The notes under the pieces were generated by a model that worked only from the letters and a program-made list of their open reading frames with translations, was not told the DNA's origin and made no database searches. From the NCBI RefSeq assembly GCF_009832865.1, contig NZ_CP047130.1:3472001-3536000 (forward strand): a stretch of DNA of 64,000 nt. Direction: 5' to 3'. A program made the position numbers and the translations under genes. Shown one piece after another: positions 44,263 to 55,505 of this stretch. How positions within the stretch are numbered: the stretch's first letter is position 1; each line of letters starts with the position of its first letter. The DNA is from Colwellia sp. 20A7 (GTDB lineage: Bacteria; Pseudomonadota; Gammaproteobacteria; Enterobacterales; Alteromonadaceae).

Positions 44263-46656
44263 TTACTCTTCTTCACCTTCTAACAGTTGAGCAAAATGAG
44301 ATAGCTTATCTAAAGCTAATCCATGAATTGATTGTCGAGGATAACGACCTGTACTATTCATTACGCCTGCCGTGTTTTTCATTAATAACTCTAATGCTTG
44401 ATCAATCGTTTCTACTGCATAAATTGAAAACTCACCACGCTCCACCGCTTGTATAACTTCGTTATTTAACATTAAGTTAATAACATTTGTTTTGGGGATA
44501 ATAACGCCTTGATTTCCAGTTAATCCTTTATCTTTACAAAGTTGAAAGAAACCTTCTATTTTTTCGTTAGCACCGCCAATAGATTGCACTTCGCCATGCT
44601 GATTAATCGAACCTGTAATAGCTAAGCTTTGATCTATTGGTAATAAAGTAACCGCTGAAATTAGTGCACACAGCTCGGCCATTGAGGCACTATCTCCGTC
44701 GATATGACCGTAAGATTGTTCAATAGCGATATTAGCCGAAATAGCAACAGGGAAACTTTGACCATACTTATGCCCTAAGTACCCTGTTAGCAACAAAACA
44801 CCTTTTGAGTGAATAGATTTACCTAAATCAACCTCACGCTCAATATCAGTTACGCCTTGGCTACCAGCATAAACGGTTGCCGTGATACGTGCAGGTGTAC
44901 CAAAAACACTATCACCAATTTCTAATACCGTTAAGCCATTCACTTTTCCAATGAACTCACCTTCAGTATTTATTAATACTTGCTGCTCTTTAATTTCGTC
45001 AAGCCAAGTTTCACTCAACCTACCTGTACGACGCTTTTTAGCTGCTAATGCCATAGCAACATGCTCTGATTTTAAAGTGCCGTTAGCACCACTTTTACTC
45101 CACCAATAATTTGCTTCATCTAATAAATCATTTACTTGCACAATATTGGCTGAAATTTTATGTTGGTGCTCTGCTCGTCTTAGCGAATAGCGAACAAGTT
45201 CCAGTACTGCTTCATCATCAATTTCAGGGTAGTTATGCTGAAATGCTCGTTGACGAATCAAATTACCGAAAGCGATTAAGTTATGATCTGTTTTCTCTAA
45301 ATGACGATCAAAATCAGCCAATACTCGGAATAACTCGGTAAACTCTTGATCATAATCTTGCAGAGTGTAATAGATTTCAGCATCACCTAATAAAATAACC
45401 TTCACACTTAACGGTATTTTTTCAGGTTGTAAGCTATAAGAACCAGGTTGGCTTAACTCTGAATAAGGATTCTCTATTGTTATTTGCCCAGTTTTCAACG
45501 CCAGCTTAAGACGAGACCATACTAAAGGTTGTGTTAACAACTTATCTGCATCAAGCAATAGATAACCACCATTCGCTTTATGTAATGCGCCTGGACGAAT
45601 TAATCGATAACTCGTATAACTACTGCCTTGAAAGCTAGAATAATCTACATGACCAAATAAATTTTGATATGTTGGGTTTTGCTCATATACAACAGGTGCG
45701 CCATCAGTTTCATTTCGAGGCACTAATAAATTGGGCAAAAAGCGTTCAACCATGAGTTTACGCAGTTCTTTATCATTAGGCGCATCATCTTCATTATTGA
45801 CCAGAATTTCTAACGATACATCAACAACATGATTACTAACTTTACTAAGGTATTTTAATATCCCTGCATTTTCACTAAACTCTTGCTCTAGTTCTTGTAA
45901 ATAGGGTTTTATTGCTTGCTCTGCCGTTTCAAGTTTCAGTTTACGTAATAAATCTGACGACTCACGTTTCCATAACGGTAATTCAATTAATTGTTCAGCC
46001 AGTGCAATTTCTAACTCGCCTAAAAGTTTATAAAACTGAGCTCTTTCCGTTTCATTAATATTCGCAAATTCTTTATCGTTTAATGGCTTACCATCAACTA
46101 AAGGAGCAAAGCCTACTTCGCCATTTTCTTCATACAATGAAACATTGTTTTTCAATGCTATTTTTTCAACAGTAGAAATAGCTTCATCATATTTTTTATT
46201 AAAATCACGATCAATGGCTGACTTATATCGTTGATAGCCTGGGTTATCAAAAATTTCAGGAAATAAATCCATTAACTCATCAATAAACTTATTCATCCGT
46301 GATAACAACTGTTTACCATCACCTGGATTAACGTAAAGTTTATAAGGTGCATGACTTTCATCAAAGTTATTGATGTAACACCACTCAACAGGAGTCGCTT
46401 GTTCTTTTGCTAATTTAGCTAACAACTGCTTAATTAATGTTTGTCTTCCTATGCCATGTTCTCCCATAGCAAACACATTAAAGCCTACAGATGACATTGA
46501 AAGACCAAAGTCTAATGCCTCTTTAGCTCGTTCGTGACCAACAAAAATTTGTTTTATTTCACTGGCGTCTTTTTTTTGAGAAAAAAGTTCAGCAGATAAA
46601 GTAGAGCTAAGTTGTGCAGCAGTTATTTTACACTGCAAAGCAGGTGTTGTTATCAT
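44263..46656 (-). CDS. Lon-like ATP-dependent protease (LonB/YcbZ type)
   Basis: The protein (about 797 residues) has an N-terminal AAA+ part with GEHGIGRQTLIKQLL as a divergent P-loop, a middle region with GGYLLLDADKLL, and a C-terminal Lon protease domain. In that domain GDSASMAELCALISAV supplies the catalytic Ser and GGANEKIEGFF the Lys. This is the YcbZ/LrpC-type proteobacterial Lon relative, distinct from LonA. I chose the ATG at 46656 because AAGGA lies seven bases upstream; an upstream start at 46695 would add 13 residues. It is monocistronic. Confidence 0.9.
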   Translation of the reverse strand: MITTPALQCKITAAQLSSTLSAELFSQKKDASEIKQIFVGHERAKEALDFGLSMSSVGFNVFAMGEHGIGRQTLIKQLLAKLAKEQATPVEWCYINNFDESHAPYKLYVNPGDGKQLLSRMNKFIDELMDLFPEIFDNPGYQRYKSAIDRDFNKKYDEAISTVEKIALKNNVSLYEENGEVGFAPLVDGKPLNDKEFANINETERAQFYKLLGELEIALAEQLIELPLWKRESSDLLRKLKLETAEQAIKPYLQELEQEFSENAGILKYLSKVSNHVVDVSLEILVNNEDDAPNDKELRKLMVERFLPNLLVPRNETDGAPVVYEQNPTYQNLFGHVDYSSFQGSSYTSYRLIRPGALHKANGGYLLLDADKLLTQPLVWSRLKLALKTGQITIENPYSELSQPGSYSLQPEKIPLSVKVILLGDAEIYYTLQDYDQEFTELFRVLADFDRHLEKTDHNLIAFGNLIRQRAFQHNYPEIDDEAVLELVRYSLRRAEHQHKISANIVQVNDLLDEANYWWSKSGANGTLKSEHVAMALAAKKRRTGRLSETWLDEIKEQQVLINTEGEFIGKVNGLTVLEIGDSVFGTPARITATVYAGSQGVTDIEREVDLGKSIHSKGVLLLTGYLGHKYGQSFPVAISANIAIEQSYGHIDGDSASMAELCALISAVTLLPIDQSLAITGSINQHGEVQSIGGANEKIEGFFQLCKDKGLTGNQGVIIPKTNVINLMLNNEVIQAVERGEFSIYAVETIDQALELLMKNTAGVMNSTGRYPRQSIHGLALDKLSHFAQLLEGEEE

Positions 46657-46775
46657 GTATGTCCTTGAGAATATTACTTTTTTGAAATAGAGCAAGCTAG
46701 ATAAAGCTATCGCGCTAGTGTACTAGCTAAGGGCTTTGCTAACAATATAAATGGTTACTCTAGATTAAAGATATT

Positions 46776-47261
46776 TTAAGGAGCTAACGGTAGACGAGTA
46801 AAACTATTTCCACCACACTTTACACACTCAGTCACTTTACTAAAATGCACAATATGTTGCTTGTCATCACATTGCTGACAAACTAATTCCCCAAAACCAA
46901 TAACATCGCCCACTTTATACAGCCCTTCATGCTCAAAATCGTCCATCAATTCAGCCCATTCGACTTGCGACTTATCCGTTAATTGTGCAAGCGTCGACCA
47001 TAATGTTTCATTGAGTAATCCCAAATAAGTAGAGTTTTTTGCTTCAGACTGATTTTGCAGATAAAAGTCATGTAAATCATATTTTAAATTTTCAGTAAAT
47101 TGGTTTACTTTTTCCTCTGACATATCTTCCGCTGCTTTAGCGTAGAGCTTAGCCTGCTTAACTAATTCTATAATTTTTGGCTTTTGTAACTCCGTCATTT
47201 CATCAAGCCAGTTGCTAAGATCTTGGTAAATTTCCGTAAGATAGTCTTTTTGATTTGCCAT
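46776..47261 (-). CDS. ybeL: Zinc-ribbon protein of the YbeL/DUF1451 family
   Basis: The 161-residue protein has a helical N-terminal region and a C-terminal zinc ribbon with two CxxC knuckles (CQQCDDK and CVKCGG). It matches the DUF1451 family. E. coli ybeL likewise neighbours leuS, which supports the assignment. It is divergent from leuS across a 211-base gap. The function is unknown. Confidence 0.88.
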   Translation of the reverse strand: MANQKDYLTEIYQDLSNWLDEMTELQKPKIIELVKQAKLYAKAAEDMSEEKVNQFTENLKYDLHDFYLQNQSEAKNSTYLGLLNETLWSTLAQLTDKSQVEWAELMDDFEHEGLYKVGDVIGFGELVCQQCDDKQHIVHFSKVTECVKCGGNSFTRLPLAP

Positions 47262-47472
47262 TACCTTTTCCTTTTCTCATTATATTTATGAATACACTTA
47301 CTAACAGTATAGACAAAATTGCCAATATAAGCTTGTTGTTAGCACGCTAGATAAGGTATTCTATCACGATAATTTAAACTCAAGTTTATTGCGTGTTCCA
47401 CCTGTTTTTTATTATTATCCAAGCAGATTAACACCCTACAATAACATCTAAAATAGCGTTAGAGACCCCCTA

Positions 47473-50085
47473 ATGGAAGCCATTTATAATCCCCAATCGA
47501 TTGAAGAATCAGTACAAACTTTTTGGACTGAAAACGATACATTTAAAGCTGTTGAAGACGACAGCAAAGAAAAGTTCTATTGTCTTGCCATGTTTCCATA
47601 CCCTAGTGGGCGTTTACATATGGGTCATGTACGCAATTACAGCTTAGGTGACGTAGTTTCTCGCTATCAACGTCTACAAGGCAAAAATGTAATGCAACCT
47701 ATGGGTTGGGATGCTTTTGGTTTACCTGCTGAAAATGCTGCGATTAAAAACAAAAGCGCGCCAGGCACTTGGACTTATCAAAACATTGACTACATGCGTA
47801 ATCAATTAAAATCGTTAGGTTTTGGTTATGATTGGAGCAGAGAGTTAGCGACTTGCAAACAAGATTATTATCGCTGGGAACAATGGTTTTTCACTAAGCT
47901 TTATGAAAAAGGCTTAGTTTACAAGAAAAATGCTACTGTAAACTGGGATCCTGTTGATCAAACAGTATTAGCAAACGAACAAGTCATTGACGGCCGAGGC
48001 TGGCGCTCAGGTGCAATCGTTGAAAAGAAAGAAATTCCTCAATGGTTTATAAAGATTACCGATTACGCACAAGAATTACTTGATGATTTAGATCAGTTAA
48101 CTGACTGGCCGGAACAAGTAAAAACAATGCAACGTAACTGGATTGGACGCTCACAAGGCGTTGATATGACTTTTCAAGTTGACGGCTTAGTTGAAGGCAA
48201 ACAAGAAAGTTTTGATATTTATACAACACGCCCAGATACCTTAATGGGGGTTACTTATGTCGCTCTTGCTGCTGAACATCCTTTAGCGTTAATTGCTTCA
48301 AAAGATAATGCAGCATTAGCAGACTTTATTAAAGAATGTAAAGGCAACCAAACCACAGAAGCTGATATGGCTGCGATGGAAAAGAAAGGTGTTGATACCG
48401 GTTTTAAAGCTATTCACCCGCTTACCGGTCAGTTAGTGCCAGTTTGGGCTGCTAACTTTGTGTTAATGGATTACGGCTCTGGTGCGGTTATGTCTGTTCC
48501 TGGTCATGATCAACGTGATTATGAATTTGCCAAAAAATATAACCTTGAAATTACGCAAGTTATTGCTGGAAAAGATGAAGATAATATAGAAGAATCGGCG
48601 ATTACTGAGAAAGGTACTCTAATTAACTCAGGCGAATTTGATGGCTTAGATTTCGAGCAAGCATTTGCCGCAATCAGTGAGAAATTAGCCAATGAAAACA
48701 AGGGTAAAGTAACGACTAACTTCCGTCTACGTGATTGGGGAGTCTCTCGTCAACGTTATTGGGGAACGCCAATCCCAATGATTAGCCTTGCTAATGGTGA
48801 GTCAGTTCCCGTACCTGAAAATGAATTACCGGTAGTATTACCAGAAGATGTAGTAATGAACGGCGTTACTTCACCTATTAAAGATGATCCAGAATGGGCA
48901 AAAACCACTTTTAATGGTGAACCAGCTTTACGTGAAACCGATACTTTCGATACCTTTATGGAATCTTCATGGTATTACGCACGTTATTGTTCACCAAATG
49001 ATGACACTCAAATGATCGACCCAGCTAAAGCAAATTATTGGCTACCTGTTGATCAATATATTGGTGGTATTGAACACGCTATTTTACATTTACTTTATTC
49101 ACGTTTTTTCCATAAATTACTACGTGATGTTGGCTTAGTTAATTGTGATGAACCTTACAAAAAACTATTATGCCAAGGCATGGTATTAGCAGATACTTAT
49201 TATCGTGAAGCAGATAATGGCGGACAAGAATGGATTGCTCCTACTGACGTTACCGTTGAGCGTGATGAAAAAGGTCAAGTAACCTCGGCTATTAGCAATA
49301 TTGATGGCGAAGCGGTTATCTCAGCCGGCATGAGTAAAATGTCAAAGTCTAAAAACAATGGCATTGATCCACAAGAAGTAATTAGTAAATATGGCGCAGA
49401 TACTGTGCGTTTATTTATTATGTTTACTTCACCGCCAGAGCAAACTTTAGAATGGTCTGATGCTGGTGTTGAAGGTGCACATCGTTTTGTTAAACGTGTT
49501 TATAAACTTGTGCATGACTTTATCGAGGTAAATGGGGAATCAACAGCAGTAGACAATATTAAATTGAATGCTGACCAGAAAAAACTTCGTCGTGAGTTAC
49601 ATAAAACAATTGCCAAAGTAACTGATGATATTGGTCGCCGAAATACTTTTAATACAGCGATAGCTGCCATCATGGAGTTAATGAACCATTTAACTAAAGC
49701 GCCCATGGCAACTGATGAAGACAAAGCAGTAATGCTTGAATCTCTTCGTGCAGTAGTAATCATGTTAACCCCGATCACACCGCATATGTGTCATTACCTA
49801 TGGAACCAATTAACGCAACAAACCGTGGTTGATAACAACAACGCTGTTGAAAATGCTCAATGGCCTGTAGTTGATGAAAGTGCGCTAGTTGAAGATGAGA
49901 AATTAATCATTGTTCAAGTAAACGGTAAGTTACGTGCGAAAATCACCGTTGCTGCTGATGCGAGTAAAGAAACCGTTGAAGCATTAGGCTTAAATGATGA
50001 GCATGTATTGAAATTTACCGAAGGCAACACTATTCGTAAAGTTATCTATATACCAGGTAAACTATTGAATATAGTGGCTAACTAA
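47473..50085 (+). CDS. leuS: Leucyl-tRNA synthetase
   Basis: The 870-residue class I synthetase has the HIGH-type motif [17 protein letters not shown], the editing domain with [22 protein letters not shown], and the KMSKS loop in [15 protein letters not shown]. The length is normal. It heads a plus-strand block, with lptE two bases after its stop. Confidence 0.97.
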   Translation: MEAIYNPQSIEESVQTFWTENDTFKAVEDDSKEKFYCLAMFPYPSGRLHMGHVRNYSLGDVVSRYQRLQGKNVMQPMGWDAFGLPAENAAIKNKSAPGTWTYQNIDYMRNQLKSLGFGYDWSRELATCKQDYYRWEQWFFTKLYEKGLVYKKNATVNWDPVDQTVLANEQVIDGRGWRSGAIVEKKEIPQWFIKITDYAQELLDDLDQLTDWPEQVKTMQRNWIGRSQGVDMTFQVDGLVEGKQESFDIYTTRPDTLMGVTYVALAAEHPLALIASKDNAALADFIKECKGNQTTEADMAAMEKKGVDTGFKAIHPLTGQLVPVWAANFVLMDYGSGAVMSVPGHDQRDYEFAKKYNLEITQVIAGKDEDNIEESAITEKGTLINSGEFDGLDFEQAFAAISEKLANENKGKVTTNFRLRDWGVSRQRYWGTPIPMISLANGESVPVPENELPVVLPEDVVMNGVTSPIKDDPEWAKTTFNGEPALRETDTFDTFMESSWYYARYCSPNDDTQMIDPAKANYWLPVDQYIGGIEHAILHLLYSRFFHKLLRDVGLVNCDEPYKKLLCQGMVLADTYYREADNGGQEWIAPTDVTVERDEKGQVTSAISNIDGEAVISAGMSKMSKSKNNGIDPQEVISKYGADTVRLFIMFTSPPEQTLEWSDAGVEGAHRFVKRVYKLVHDFIEVNGESTAVDNIKLNADQKKLRRELHKTIAKVTDDIGRRNTFNTAIAAIMELMNHLTKAPMATDEDKAVMLESLRAVVIMLTPITPHMCHYLWNQLTQQTVVDNNNAVENAQWPVVDESALVEDEKLIIVQVNGKLRAKITVAADASKETVEALGLNDEHVLKFTEGNTIRKVIYIPGKLLNIVAN

Positions 50086-50086
50086 G

Positions 50087-50635
50087 ATGTATTTATCACT
50101 AAAGCAGTATGTAAGTCGTCAGGCTATTAAGCAAAGGAGTTGTATTTTTCTAGTAATATTTTCTACTAGCTTTTTAAGCGCTTGTGGCTTTCATCTGCGT
50201 GGTGATTACCTGCTTAGTGATGAACTGCAAACTCTGTATGTAAGCTCAAGTGATGTTCATGGTGAATTGACCCGCTTGGTGAAACAACACCTTTCACGGA
50301 ACCAAGTGAATGTACTAAAATATAAAAGTACCCAAAAACCTGAGCTTCGCATACTGTCAGATACGCTCGATAGAAGAACTTTATCTGTATTTCAAAACGG
50401 CCAAGTGGCTGAATATGAACTTATTTACACCGTTCATTATCAGCTACGATTTGGCTCTACAAATGGTGAACCACTTGAAGAGCCTCAAGACTTTAGCTTT
50501 GAATTAAACCGAGACTACCAAGATGATCCTAATCTAGCATTAGCAAAATCTCGCGAATTATCATTATTATTAAGTGAAATGAGAAAGTCTGCTGCCGATA
50601 AAATTTTACGAGACATGGCAAGAATTCAGCGATAA
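50087..50635 (+). CDS. lptE: LPS-assembly lipoprotein LptE
   Basis: The 182-residue lipoprotein has a leader with lipobox LSACGFHLRGDY (the GFHLRG motif is the family signature). It pairs with LptD to place LPS in the outer membrane. It starts two bases after leuS, as in E. coli, and is followed by holA. Confidence 0.95.
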   Translation: MYLSLKQYVSRQAIKQRSCIFLVIFSTSFLSACGFHLRGDYLLSDELQTLYVSSSDVHGELTRLVKQHLSRNQVNVLKYKSTQKPELRILSDTLDRRTLSVFQNGQVAEYELIYTVHYQLRFGSTNGEPLEEPQDFSFELNRDYQDDPNLALAKSRELSLLLSEMRKSAADKILRDMARIQR

Positions 50636-50672
50636 TACTGACAACTTGCGCTAACTTTTAAACAAGGCATCT

Positions 50673-51737
50673 ATGAAGATTTACCACAACCAACTACAGC
50701 AAACAGTAAAACAAGGCTTCAAGCCTGTGTGGTTGGTATTTGGTGATGAACCTTGGCAAAAAAATGATAGCTTAGCAATAATCAAAAATCATGCTCTACA
50801 ACAAGGTTTTAGTGAGGTTATTCGCTTTACTAGTGACAATAGTTTTGATTGGCAACAGCTCATCGATGAATATCAATCAATGAGCTTGTTTTCTAGCCAA
50901 CGTATTATTGAAGTGGAATTAACGACGGTTAAGGTTGGAGAAAACGGTAATAAAACCTTACTTGCATTAAGTGAGATTATTGAAAAAAATGCAGCATTAC
51001 AAGATGTGGTTTTTATTTTTTATGGACCTAAACTTGATGGTCCTAGCGCGAATAAAAAATGGTTTAAAGCCTTAACTCAACTAGGTTGCTACCTTCCTAT
51101 ATATGATATTGATGCAAAAATATTACCTCGCTGGTTGCAAAACCAAGCAAGAAGCTTAAATGTCAATTTAGCACCTGAATTATCCTCATTATTAATCGAG
51201 TTATGTGAAGGTAATTTACCCGCTTTAGAACAAGAGCTTCAAAAACTCTCATTACTTTTTCCTAATAATAATCAACAGATCAGTTTAAATGATGCCGAAA
51301 AGTTAGTAACCAAACAAGCTAAATTTAATCCGTTTCAAATTATTGATGCTTTATTACTGGGTAATTGCAAAAAGTGTGTTGTGATGTTAGATCAATTACA
51401 GCAAGAAGGTGCTGCTACCGGACAAATAATTTGGGTATTTCACAAAGAAATAAACCTGTTATACACCATGCTAAGTAAAGTAGCACAAGGAACGCAGCTC
51501 AATGACTTATATAAAGAATATCGAATATGGGATAAACGTAAACCTTTATATCAGCACGCACTAACACATATAAGCCTAAAGAATGTAAAACGAGCTATGT
51601 CACGACTTGCTGACATTGATTTAATCAGTAAAACCAGTAGCGAATTCAACGCTTTCATATTATTAGCCGATTTATGCATAACTCTATATTACGGCGAAAC
51701 TACCCAACACTTTTCGCTAAATTATGAATATAGTTAA
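50673..51737 (+). CDS. holA: DNA polymerase III subunit delta
   Basis: The 354-residue protein has the delta N-terminal fold (PVWLVFGDEPWQKNDSLA), a middle domain with QRIIEVELTT and LPRWLQNQA, and a C-terminal collar domain with GEAATGQIIWVFHKEINLL-like sequence. Delta opens the sliding clamp. Its place between lptE and nadD is the E. coli order. Confidence 0.95.
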   Translation: MKIYHNQLQQTVKQGFKPVWLVFGDEPWQKNDSLAIIKNHALQQGFSEVIRFTSDNSFDWQQLIDEYQSMSLFSSQRIIEVELTTVKVGENGNKTLLALSEIIEKNAALQDVVFIFYGPKLDGPSANKKWFKALTQLGCYLPIYDIDAKILPRWLQNQARSLNVNLAPELSSLLIELCEGNLPALEQELQKLSLLFPNNNQQISLNDAEKLVTKQAKFNPFQIIDALLLGNCKKCVVMLDQLQQEGAATGQIIWVFHKEINLLYTMLSKVAQGTQLNDLYKEYRIWDKRKPLYQHALTHISLKNVKRAMSRLADIDLISKTSSEFNAFILLADLCITLYYGETTQHFSLNYEYS

Positions 51738-51808
51738 CCTGCGCTAACTTAAGAGCTCAGCTACACGCAAAGATAGTTAATAAGAATAAAGACGTAAGAG
51801 TAAAATTA

Positions 51809-52486
51809 ATGATGAGCAAAAAAACGGTGAGTGATATTGGTATTTTAGGTGGTACCTTTAACCCCATTCATCTTGGTCATACCTTACCTGCGAAAGCAGT
51901 AGCTAAACATTTATCATTAGATGAAGTGTTATTTATTCCTGCCAGCATTCCTCCTCATAAAGCATCACCTAATGTCAGTGCCACCCAACGCGCAACTATG
52001 GTGAAATTAGCATGTGAGAGCGAATCTATATTTAGTTGTGATGAACGCGAATTACAACGTAGCGGCTATTCTTATACCGTAGACACGTTGAAAGAACTAT
52101 CGTTAGCGTATCCCAATTCACGTTTATATTTCATCATGGGCTTAGACTCCTTATTAACCTTTACCCATTGGCATAAACATCAAGAGATATTATTGTTTTG
52201 TCACTTAATCGTGAATACTCGGCCAAATTATCAGTTAGACAATATTAATCAAGCGACTCAAATATTACTCAATGAACATCAAGTAGACGATGTTCATTCA
52301 TTAAAGCAAAAAAAATCAGGCAGTATATTATTACTCCCCTGTGACCTTCCAAATAATGAAAAACTCATAAATATCAACCTCTCTTCTAGTGAAATAAGAC
52401 AGCGTTTAATTAATAAACAGAGCTGTCAAACGATGTTAAATCCAAAAGTATTAGATTTAATCAACAAAAATAAGCTTTATCGTTAA
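51809..52486 (+). CDS. nadD: Nicotinate-nucleotide adenylyltransferase
   Basis: The 225-residue enzyme has the nucleotidyltransferase motif GILGGTFNPIHLGHTLPAK and the C-terminal NINLSSSEIRQRL. It makes deamido-NAD in NAD synthesis. Two adjacent ATG codons (51809 and 51812) are possible starts. Confidence 0.95.
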   Translation: MMSKKTVSDIGILGGTFNPIHLGHTLPAKAVAKHLSLDEVLFIPASIPPHKASPNVSATQRATMVKLACESESIFSCDERELQRSGYSYTVDTLKELSLAYPNSRLYFIMGLDSLLTFTHWHKHQEILLFCHLIVNTRPNYQLDNINQATQILLNEHQVDDVHSLKQKKSGSILLLPCDLPNNEKLININLSSSEIRQRLINKQSCQTMLNPKVLDLINKNKLYR

Positions 52487-52602
52487 CTGCTTCGTTAAAA
52501 AGTGTTACTATTGCCAACTTATATGGTGCGTATTTTAACGCAGCTATTATCGGTACCTTAATACCGAGCTTAATAATAAACCTGACTCTAGGAAGAACAA
52601 CC

Positions 52603-52926
52603 TTGCAAACTGAAGAACTTAATAAATTTGTTATAGAAAAACTTGATGATATGAAAGGAAGAGATATTATTTCTCTTCATATTACTAATAAAGCAAGTTT
52701 TGCTGATTATATGATTATCTGTTCAGGTAATTCAAAACGTCACGTAAAATCAATCGCTCAATCTGTTGCTATGGAATGCCGTGCCGCTGGCTCTGCTCCT
52801 CTTGGAATGGAAGGTAACGATGTTGGTGAATGGTCATTAGTAGATTTAGGCGATATTATCGTTCATGTTATGACTGATGAACAACGCGATAAATATAATT
52901 TAGAACAGTTATGGGCAGAAGAATAA
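52603..52926 (+). CDS. rsfS: Ribosomal silencing factor RsfS
   Basis: The 107-residue protein matches RsfS: LDDMKGRDIISLHITNKAS, YMIICSGNSKRHVKSIA, GEWSLVDLGDIIVHVM. It binds uL14 and blocks subunit joining in starvation. The start is a TTG at 52603, which gives the family N-terminus (MQTEELNKF) and has an AGGAAG site upstream; no ATG fits better. rlmH follows by 17 bases. Confidence 0.95.
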   Translation: MQTEELNKFVIEKLDDMKGRDIISLHITNKASFADYMIICSGNSKRHVKSIAQSVAMECRAAGSAPLGMEGNDVGEWSLVDLGDIIVHVMTDEQRDKYNLEQLWAEE

Positions 52927-52943
52927 TTTAGCTGGACTTATTA

Positions 52944-53414
52944 ATGAAACTAACTTTATATGCCGTTGGCACTAAAATGCCTTCTTGGGTCACTCAGGGC
53001 TTTAGCGAATATTCTCGTCGCTTTCCTCGTGACTTGCCATTCGAGTTAGTCGAAATATCAGCGGGAAAGCGTGGTAAAAATGCAGATATAGCACGTATCT
53101 TAGAAAAAGAAGGTGAGCAATTACTTAACGCTATTCCCAAAGGAAACCGTATAGTCACTTTAGAGGTGGAAGGTAAACCTTGGGATACGCCACAACTTGC
53201 TAAACAACTTGAACGTTGGCAGTTCGACGGTAGAGATGTCGCATTGTTGGTGGGTGGCCCGGAAGGCTTATCTCCTGCTTGCATTGAAGCGAGTGAACAA
53301 AAATGGTCTTTGTCGTCATTAACCTTGCCCCACCCAATGGTTAGAATTCTTATTGCTGAAAGTTTATATCGCGCTTGGAGCGTCAATACTAATCACCCTT
53401 ATCATAGAGAATAG
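52944..53414 (+). CDS. rlmH: 23S rRNA pseudouridine-1915 N3-methyltransferase
   Basis: The 156-residue SPOUT protein has [19 protein letters not shown] at the start, [18 protein letters not shown] with [19 protein letters not shown], and ends YHRE, the RlmH signature. It methylates a pseudouridine in helix 69 of 23S rRNA. It follows rsfS as in E. coli. Confidence 0.96.
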   Translation: MKLTLYAVGTKMPSWVTQGFSEYSRRFPRDLPFELVEISAGKRGKNADIARILEKEGEQLLNAIPKGNRIVTLEVEGKPWDTPQLAKQLERWQFDGRDVALLVGGPEGLSPACIEASEQKWSLSSLTLPHPMVRILIAESLYRAWSVNTNHPYHRE

Positions 53415-53528
53415 CTGTGACTAATTGTTGTATGGCTGTACAAAACTTTCTTTATAATATTCTTTACAATGAGTGTGCTAATAAAAATATATTCGCCCCT
53501 AAAATAGTATGGCGTAAAGGAAATAATT

Positions 53529-55505
53529 GTGGCTAAACGTCGTATTACGATGCGTAATCATAGCGCAGAAGCAAACTTATTTGCTCGTCGTACCTTTATT
53601 ATATTTATTGGCGTATTAGTACTTATATTAGTATTGTTTAATAATATCTATTCACTGCAAGTAAATTCATTTGAAAAATATCAAACGCGTTCTAACTCTA
53701 ACCGAATAAAGCTGTTGCCAGTTGCTCCGAATCGGGGCCTTATCTATGATCGAAATGGTGTTATTCTTGCTGATAACAAACCAGTTTACAGCCTAGCCGT
53801 TATTCCCGAGCAAACTGACAACTTACAAGAAAATATTGACGAAATTAGTGCGTTACTCAACATCAGTGATGATAGAAAAAAAAGTTTCTTCAAATCTGTC
53901 AAACGAAAGCGCCGTTTCAAGCAAATTGAATTACACCCTCGTTTAAGTGAACAACAAGTTGCTCTTTTCTCCGTTAACCAACATAAATTCCCGGGCGTTT
54001 TTGTCGATGCTCGGTTAAAACGTTATTATCCTTTTGGCAAGTTAACCACACATAACTTGGGCTATGTAGCACGAATAAATCGTAAAGATGCTAATCAACT
54101 CGAAATTGATGGCAAGTCTGAAAACTATGCGGCAACTCATGGTATAGGGAAACTAGGTATTGAAAAATATTATGAAGATATTTTACACGGAACTATAGGC
54201 CACCAAGAAGTTGAAGTTAATAGTCGAGGCCGAGTTATTAGAACATTGGATTATAAACCGCCAACCCCCGGTAAAGACTTAACGTTAACGCTCGATATTG
54301 AATTACAAATGATCGCTAAACGCGCACTTGCAGGAAAGCGCGGTGCAGTAGTTGCCATGGATCCTCGTACAGGCGGTATTTTAGCAATGTACTCGAATCC
54401 TAGCTATGATGGTAACTTATTTGTCCATGGTATTAGCACTAAAAATTGGAATAAAATACGTAACTCAAAAGATTTACCACTAATCAATAGAAGTGTTCAA
54501 GGCTATCCGCCTGCATCAACAGTAAAACCTTTCTTAGCATTAACAGGTTTAGAAGAAGGCGTTATTACACCTGAAACTAGAGTTTGGGATCCCGGTTGGT
54601 ACCAACTTAAAGGCTTACCTAATAAATACCGTGATTGGAAAAAATGGGGCCATGGCTGGGTTGACTTAAATAAAGCAATTGAGCAGTCCTGTAATACCTA
54701 CTTTTTTGATTTAGCGTTTAAACTTGGTATTACCAAAATTAGTACTATGATGGAACGTTTTGGTTTTGGTGATTACACTGGCATTGATATACATGAAGAA
54801 AGTAGTGCGATAATGCCAAGCGTTGCATGGAAACGTGCGCGTTATAATAAGTCTTGGTACACGGGAGAAACCTTGTCTGTTGGAATAGGTCAAAGTTACT
54901 GGACCGTTACACCTTTACAATTAACTCAAGCATTAACAACGTTAGTAAATCACGGCAAACGTAAAGTGCCGCATTTACTTAAATCAACTAAAGAGCCTAG
55001 CAGGGATCCCAATGTTGAAGAAGAAGTAATTTATGAAGAACAAGCCCCTCTCGTTCTAAAAAACGATGAACATTGGGATTTAGTACTTAACGCCATGCAT
55101 CGTACAGTACAAGAAATTGGCGCAACAGCCCATGCCCCTTTTAAAGGAGCAAAATATGATGCATCAGGTAAAACAGGCTCGGCACAGGTTGCTCGTATCA
55201 AACAAGATGAAAAATATGATGCGAAAACAACTAAAGAAAATCAACGAGACAATGCAATGTTTATCGCTTTTGCCCCCTATAATGCACCTGAAATAGTTGT
55301 ATCGGTTGCAATAGAGAACGTTGCAAAAGGTGGCGGTGGAACGAATGCGGGCCCAGTAGCAAGACAAATTATGGATCAATACTTTGGTAACAGAGAAATT
55401 ACGTCTAGTTATGGAAGTTCAACTACCGATTCAGATAGTATTGCTAATCACCAACATGATCACTCGCCACAACAACAAAAACTGAGCTCTGATAATGCGG
55501 AATAA
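53529..55505 (+). CDS. mrdA: Penicillin-binding protein 2 (elongasome transpeptidase)
   Basis: The 658-residue protein has one N-terminal membrane anchor, a pedestal domain starting near LLPVAPNRGLIYDRNG, and a transpeptidase domain with SxxK in GYPPASTVKPF, SCNT in EQSCNTYFFDLAF and KTG in ASGKTGSAQVAR. It makes side-wall peptidoglycan crosslinks with RodA. The start is GTG at 53529. It overlaps rodA by 11 bases. A TATAAT -10 lies about 70 bases upstream. Confidence 0.96.
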   Translation: MAKRRITMRNHSAEANLFARRTFIIFIGVLVLILVLFNNIYSLQVNSFEKYQTRSNSNRIKLLPVAPNRGLIYDRNGVILADNKPVYSLAVIPEQTDNLQENIDEISALLNISDDRKKSFFKSVKRKRRFKQIELHPRLSEQQVALFSVNQHKFPGVFVDARLKRYYPFGKLTTHNLGYVARINRKDANQLEIDGKSENYAATHGIGKLGIEKYYEDILHGTIGHQEVEVNSRGRVIRTLDYKPPTPGKDLTLTLDIELQMIAKRALAGKRGAVVAMDPRTGGILAMYSNPSYDGNLFVHGISTKNWNKIRNSKDLPLINRSVQGYPPASTVKPFLALTGLEEGVITPETRVWDPGWYQLKGLPNKYRDWKKWGHGWVDLNKAIEQSCNTYFFDLAFKLGITKISTMMERFGFGDYTGIDIHEESSAIMPSVAWKRARYNKSWYTGETLSVGIGQSYWTVTPLQLTQALTTLVNHGKRKVPHLLKSTKEPSRDPNVEEEVIYEEQAPLVLKNDEHWDLVLNAMHRTVQEIGATAHAPFKGAKYDASGKTGSAQVARIKQDEKYDAKTTKENQRDNAMFIAFAPYNAPEIVVSVAIENVAKGGGGTNAGPVARQIMDQYFGNREITSSYGSSTTDSDSIANHQHDHSPQQQKLSSDNAE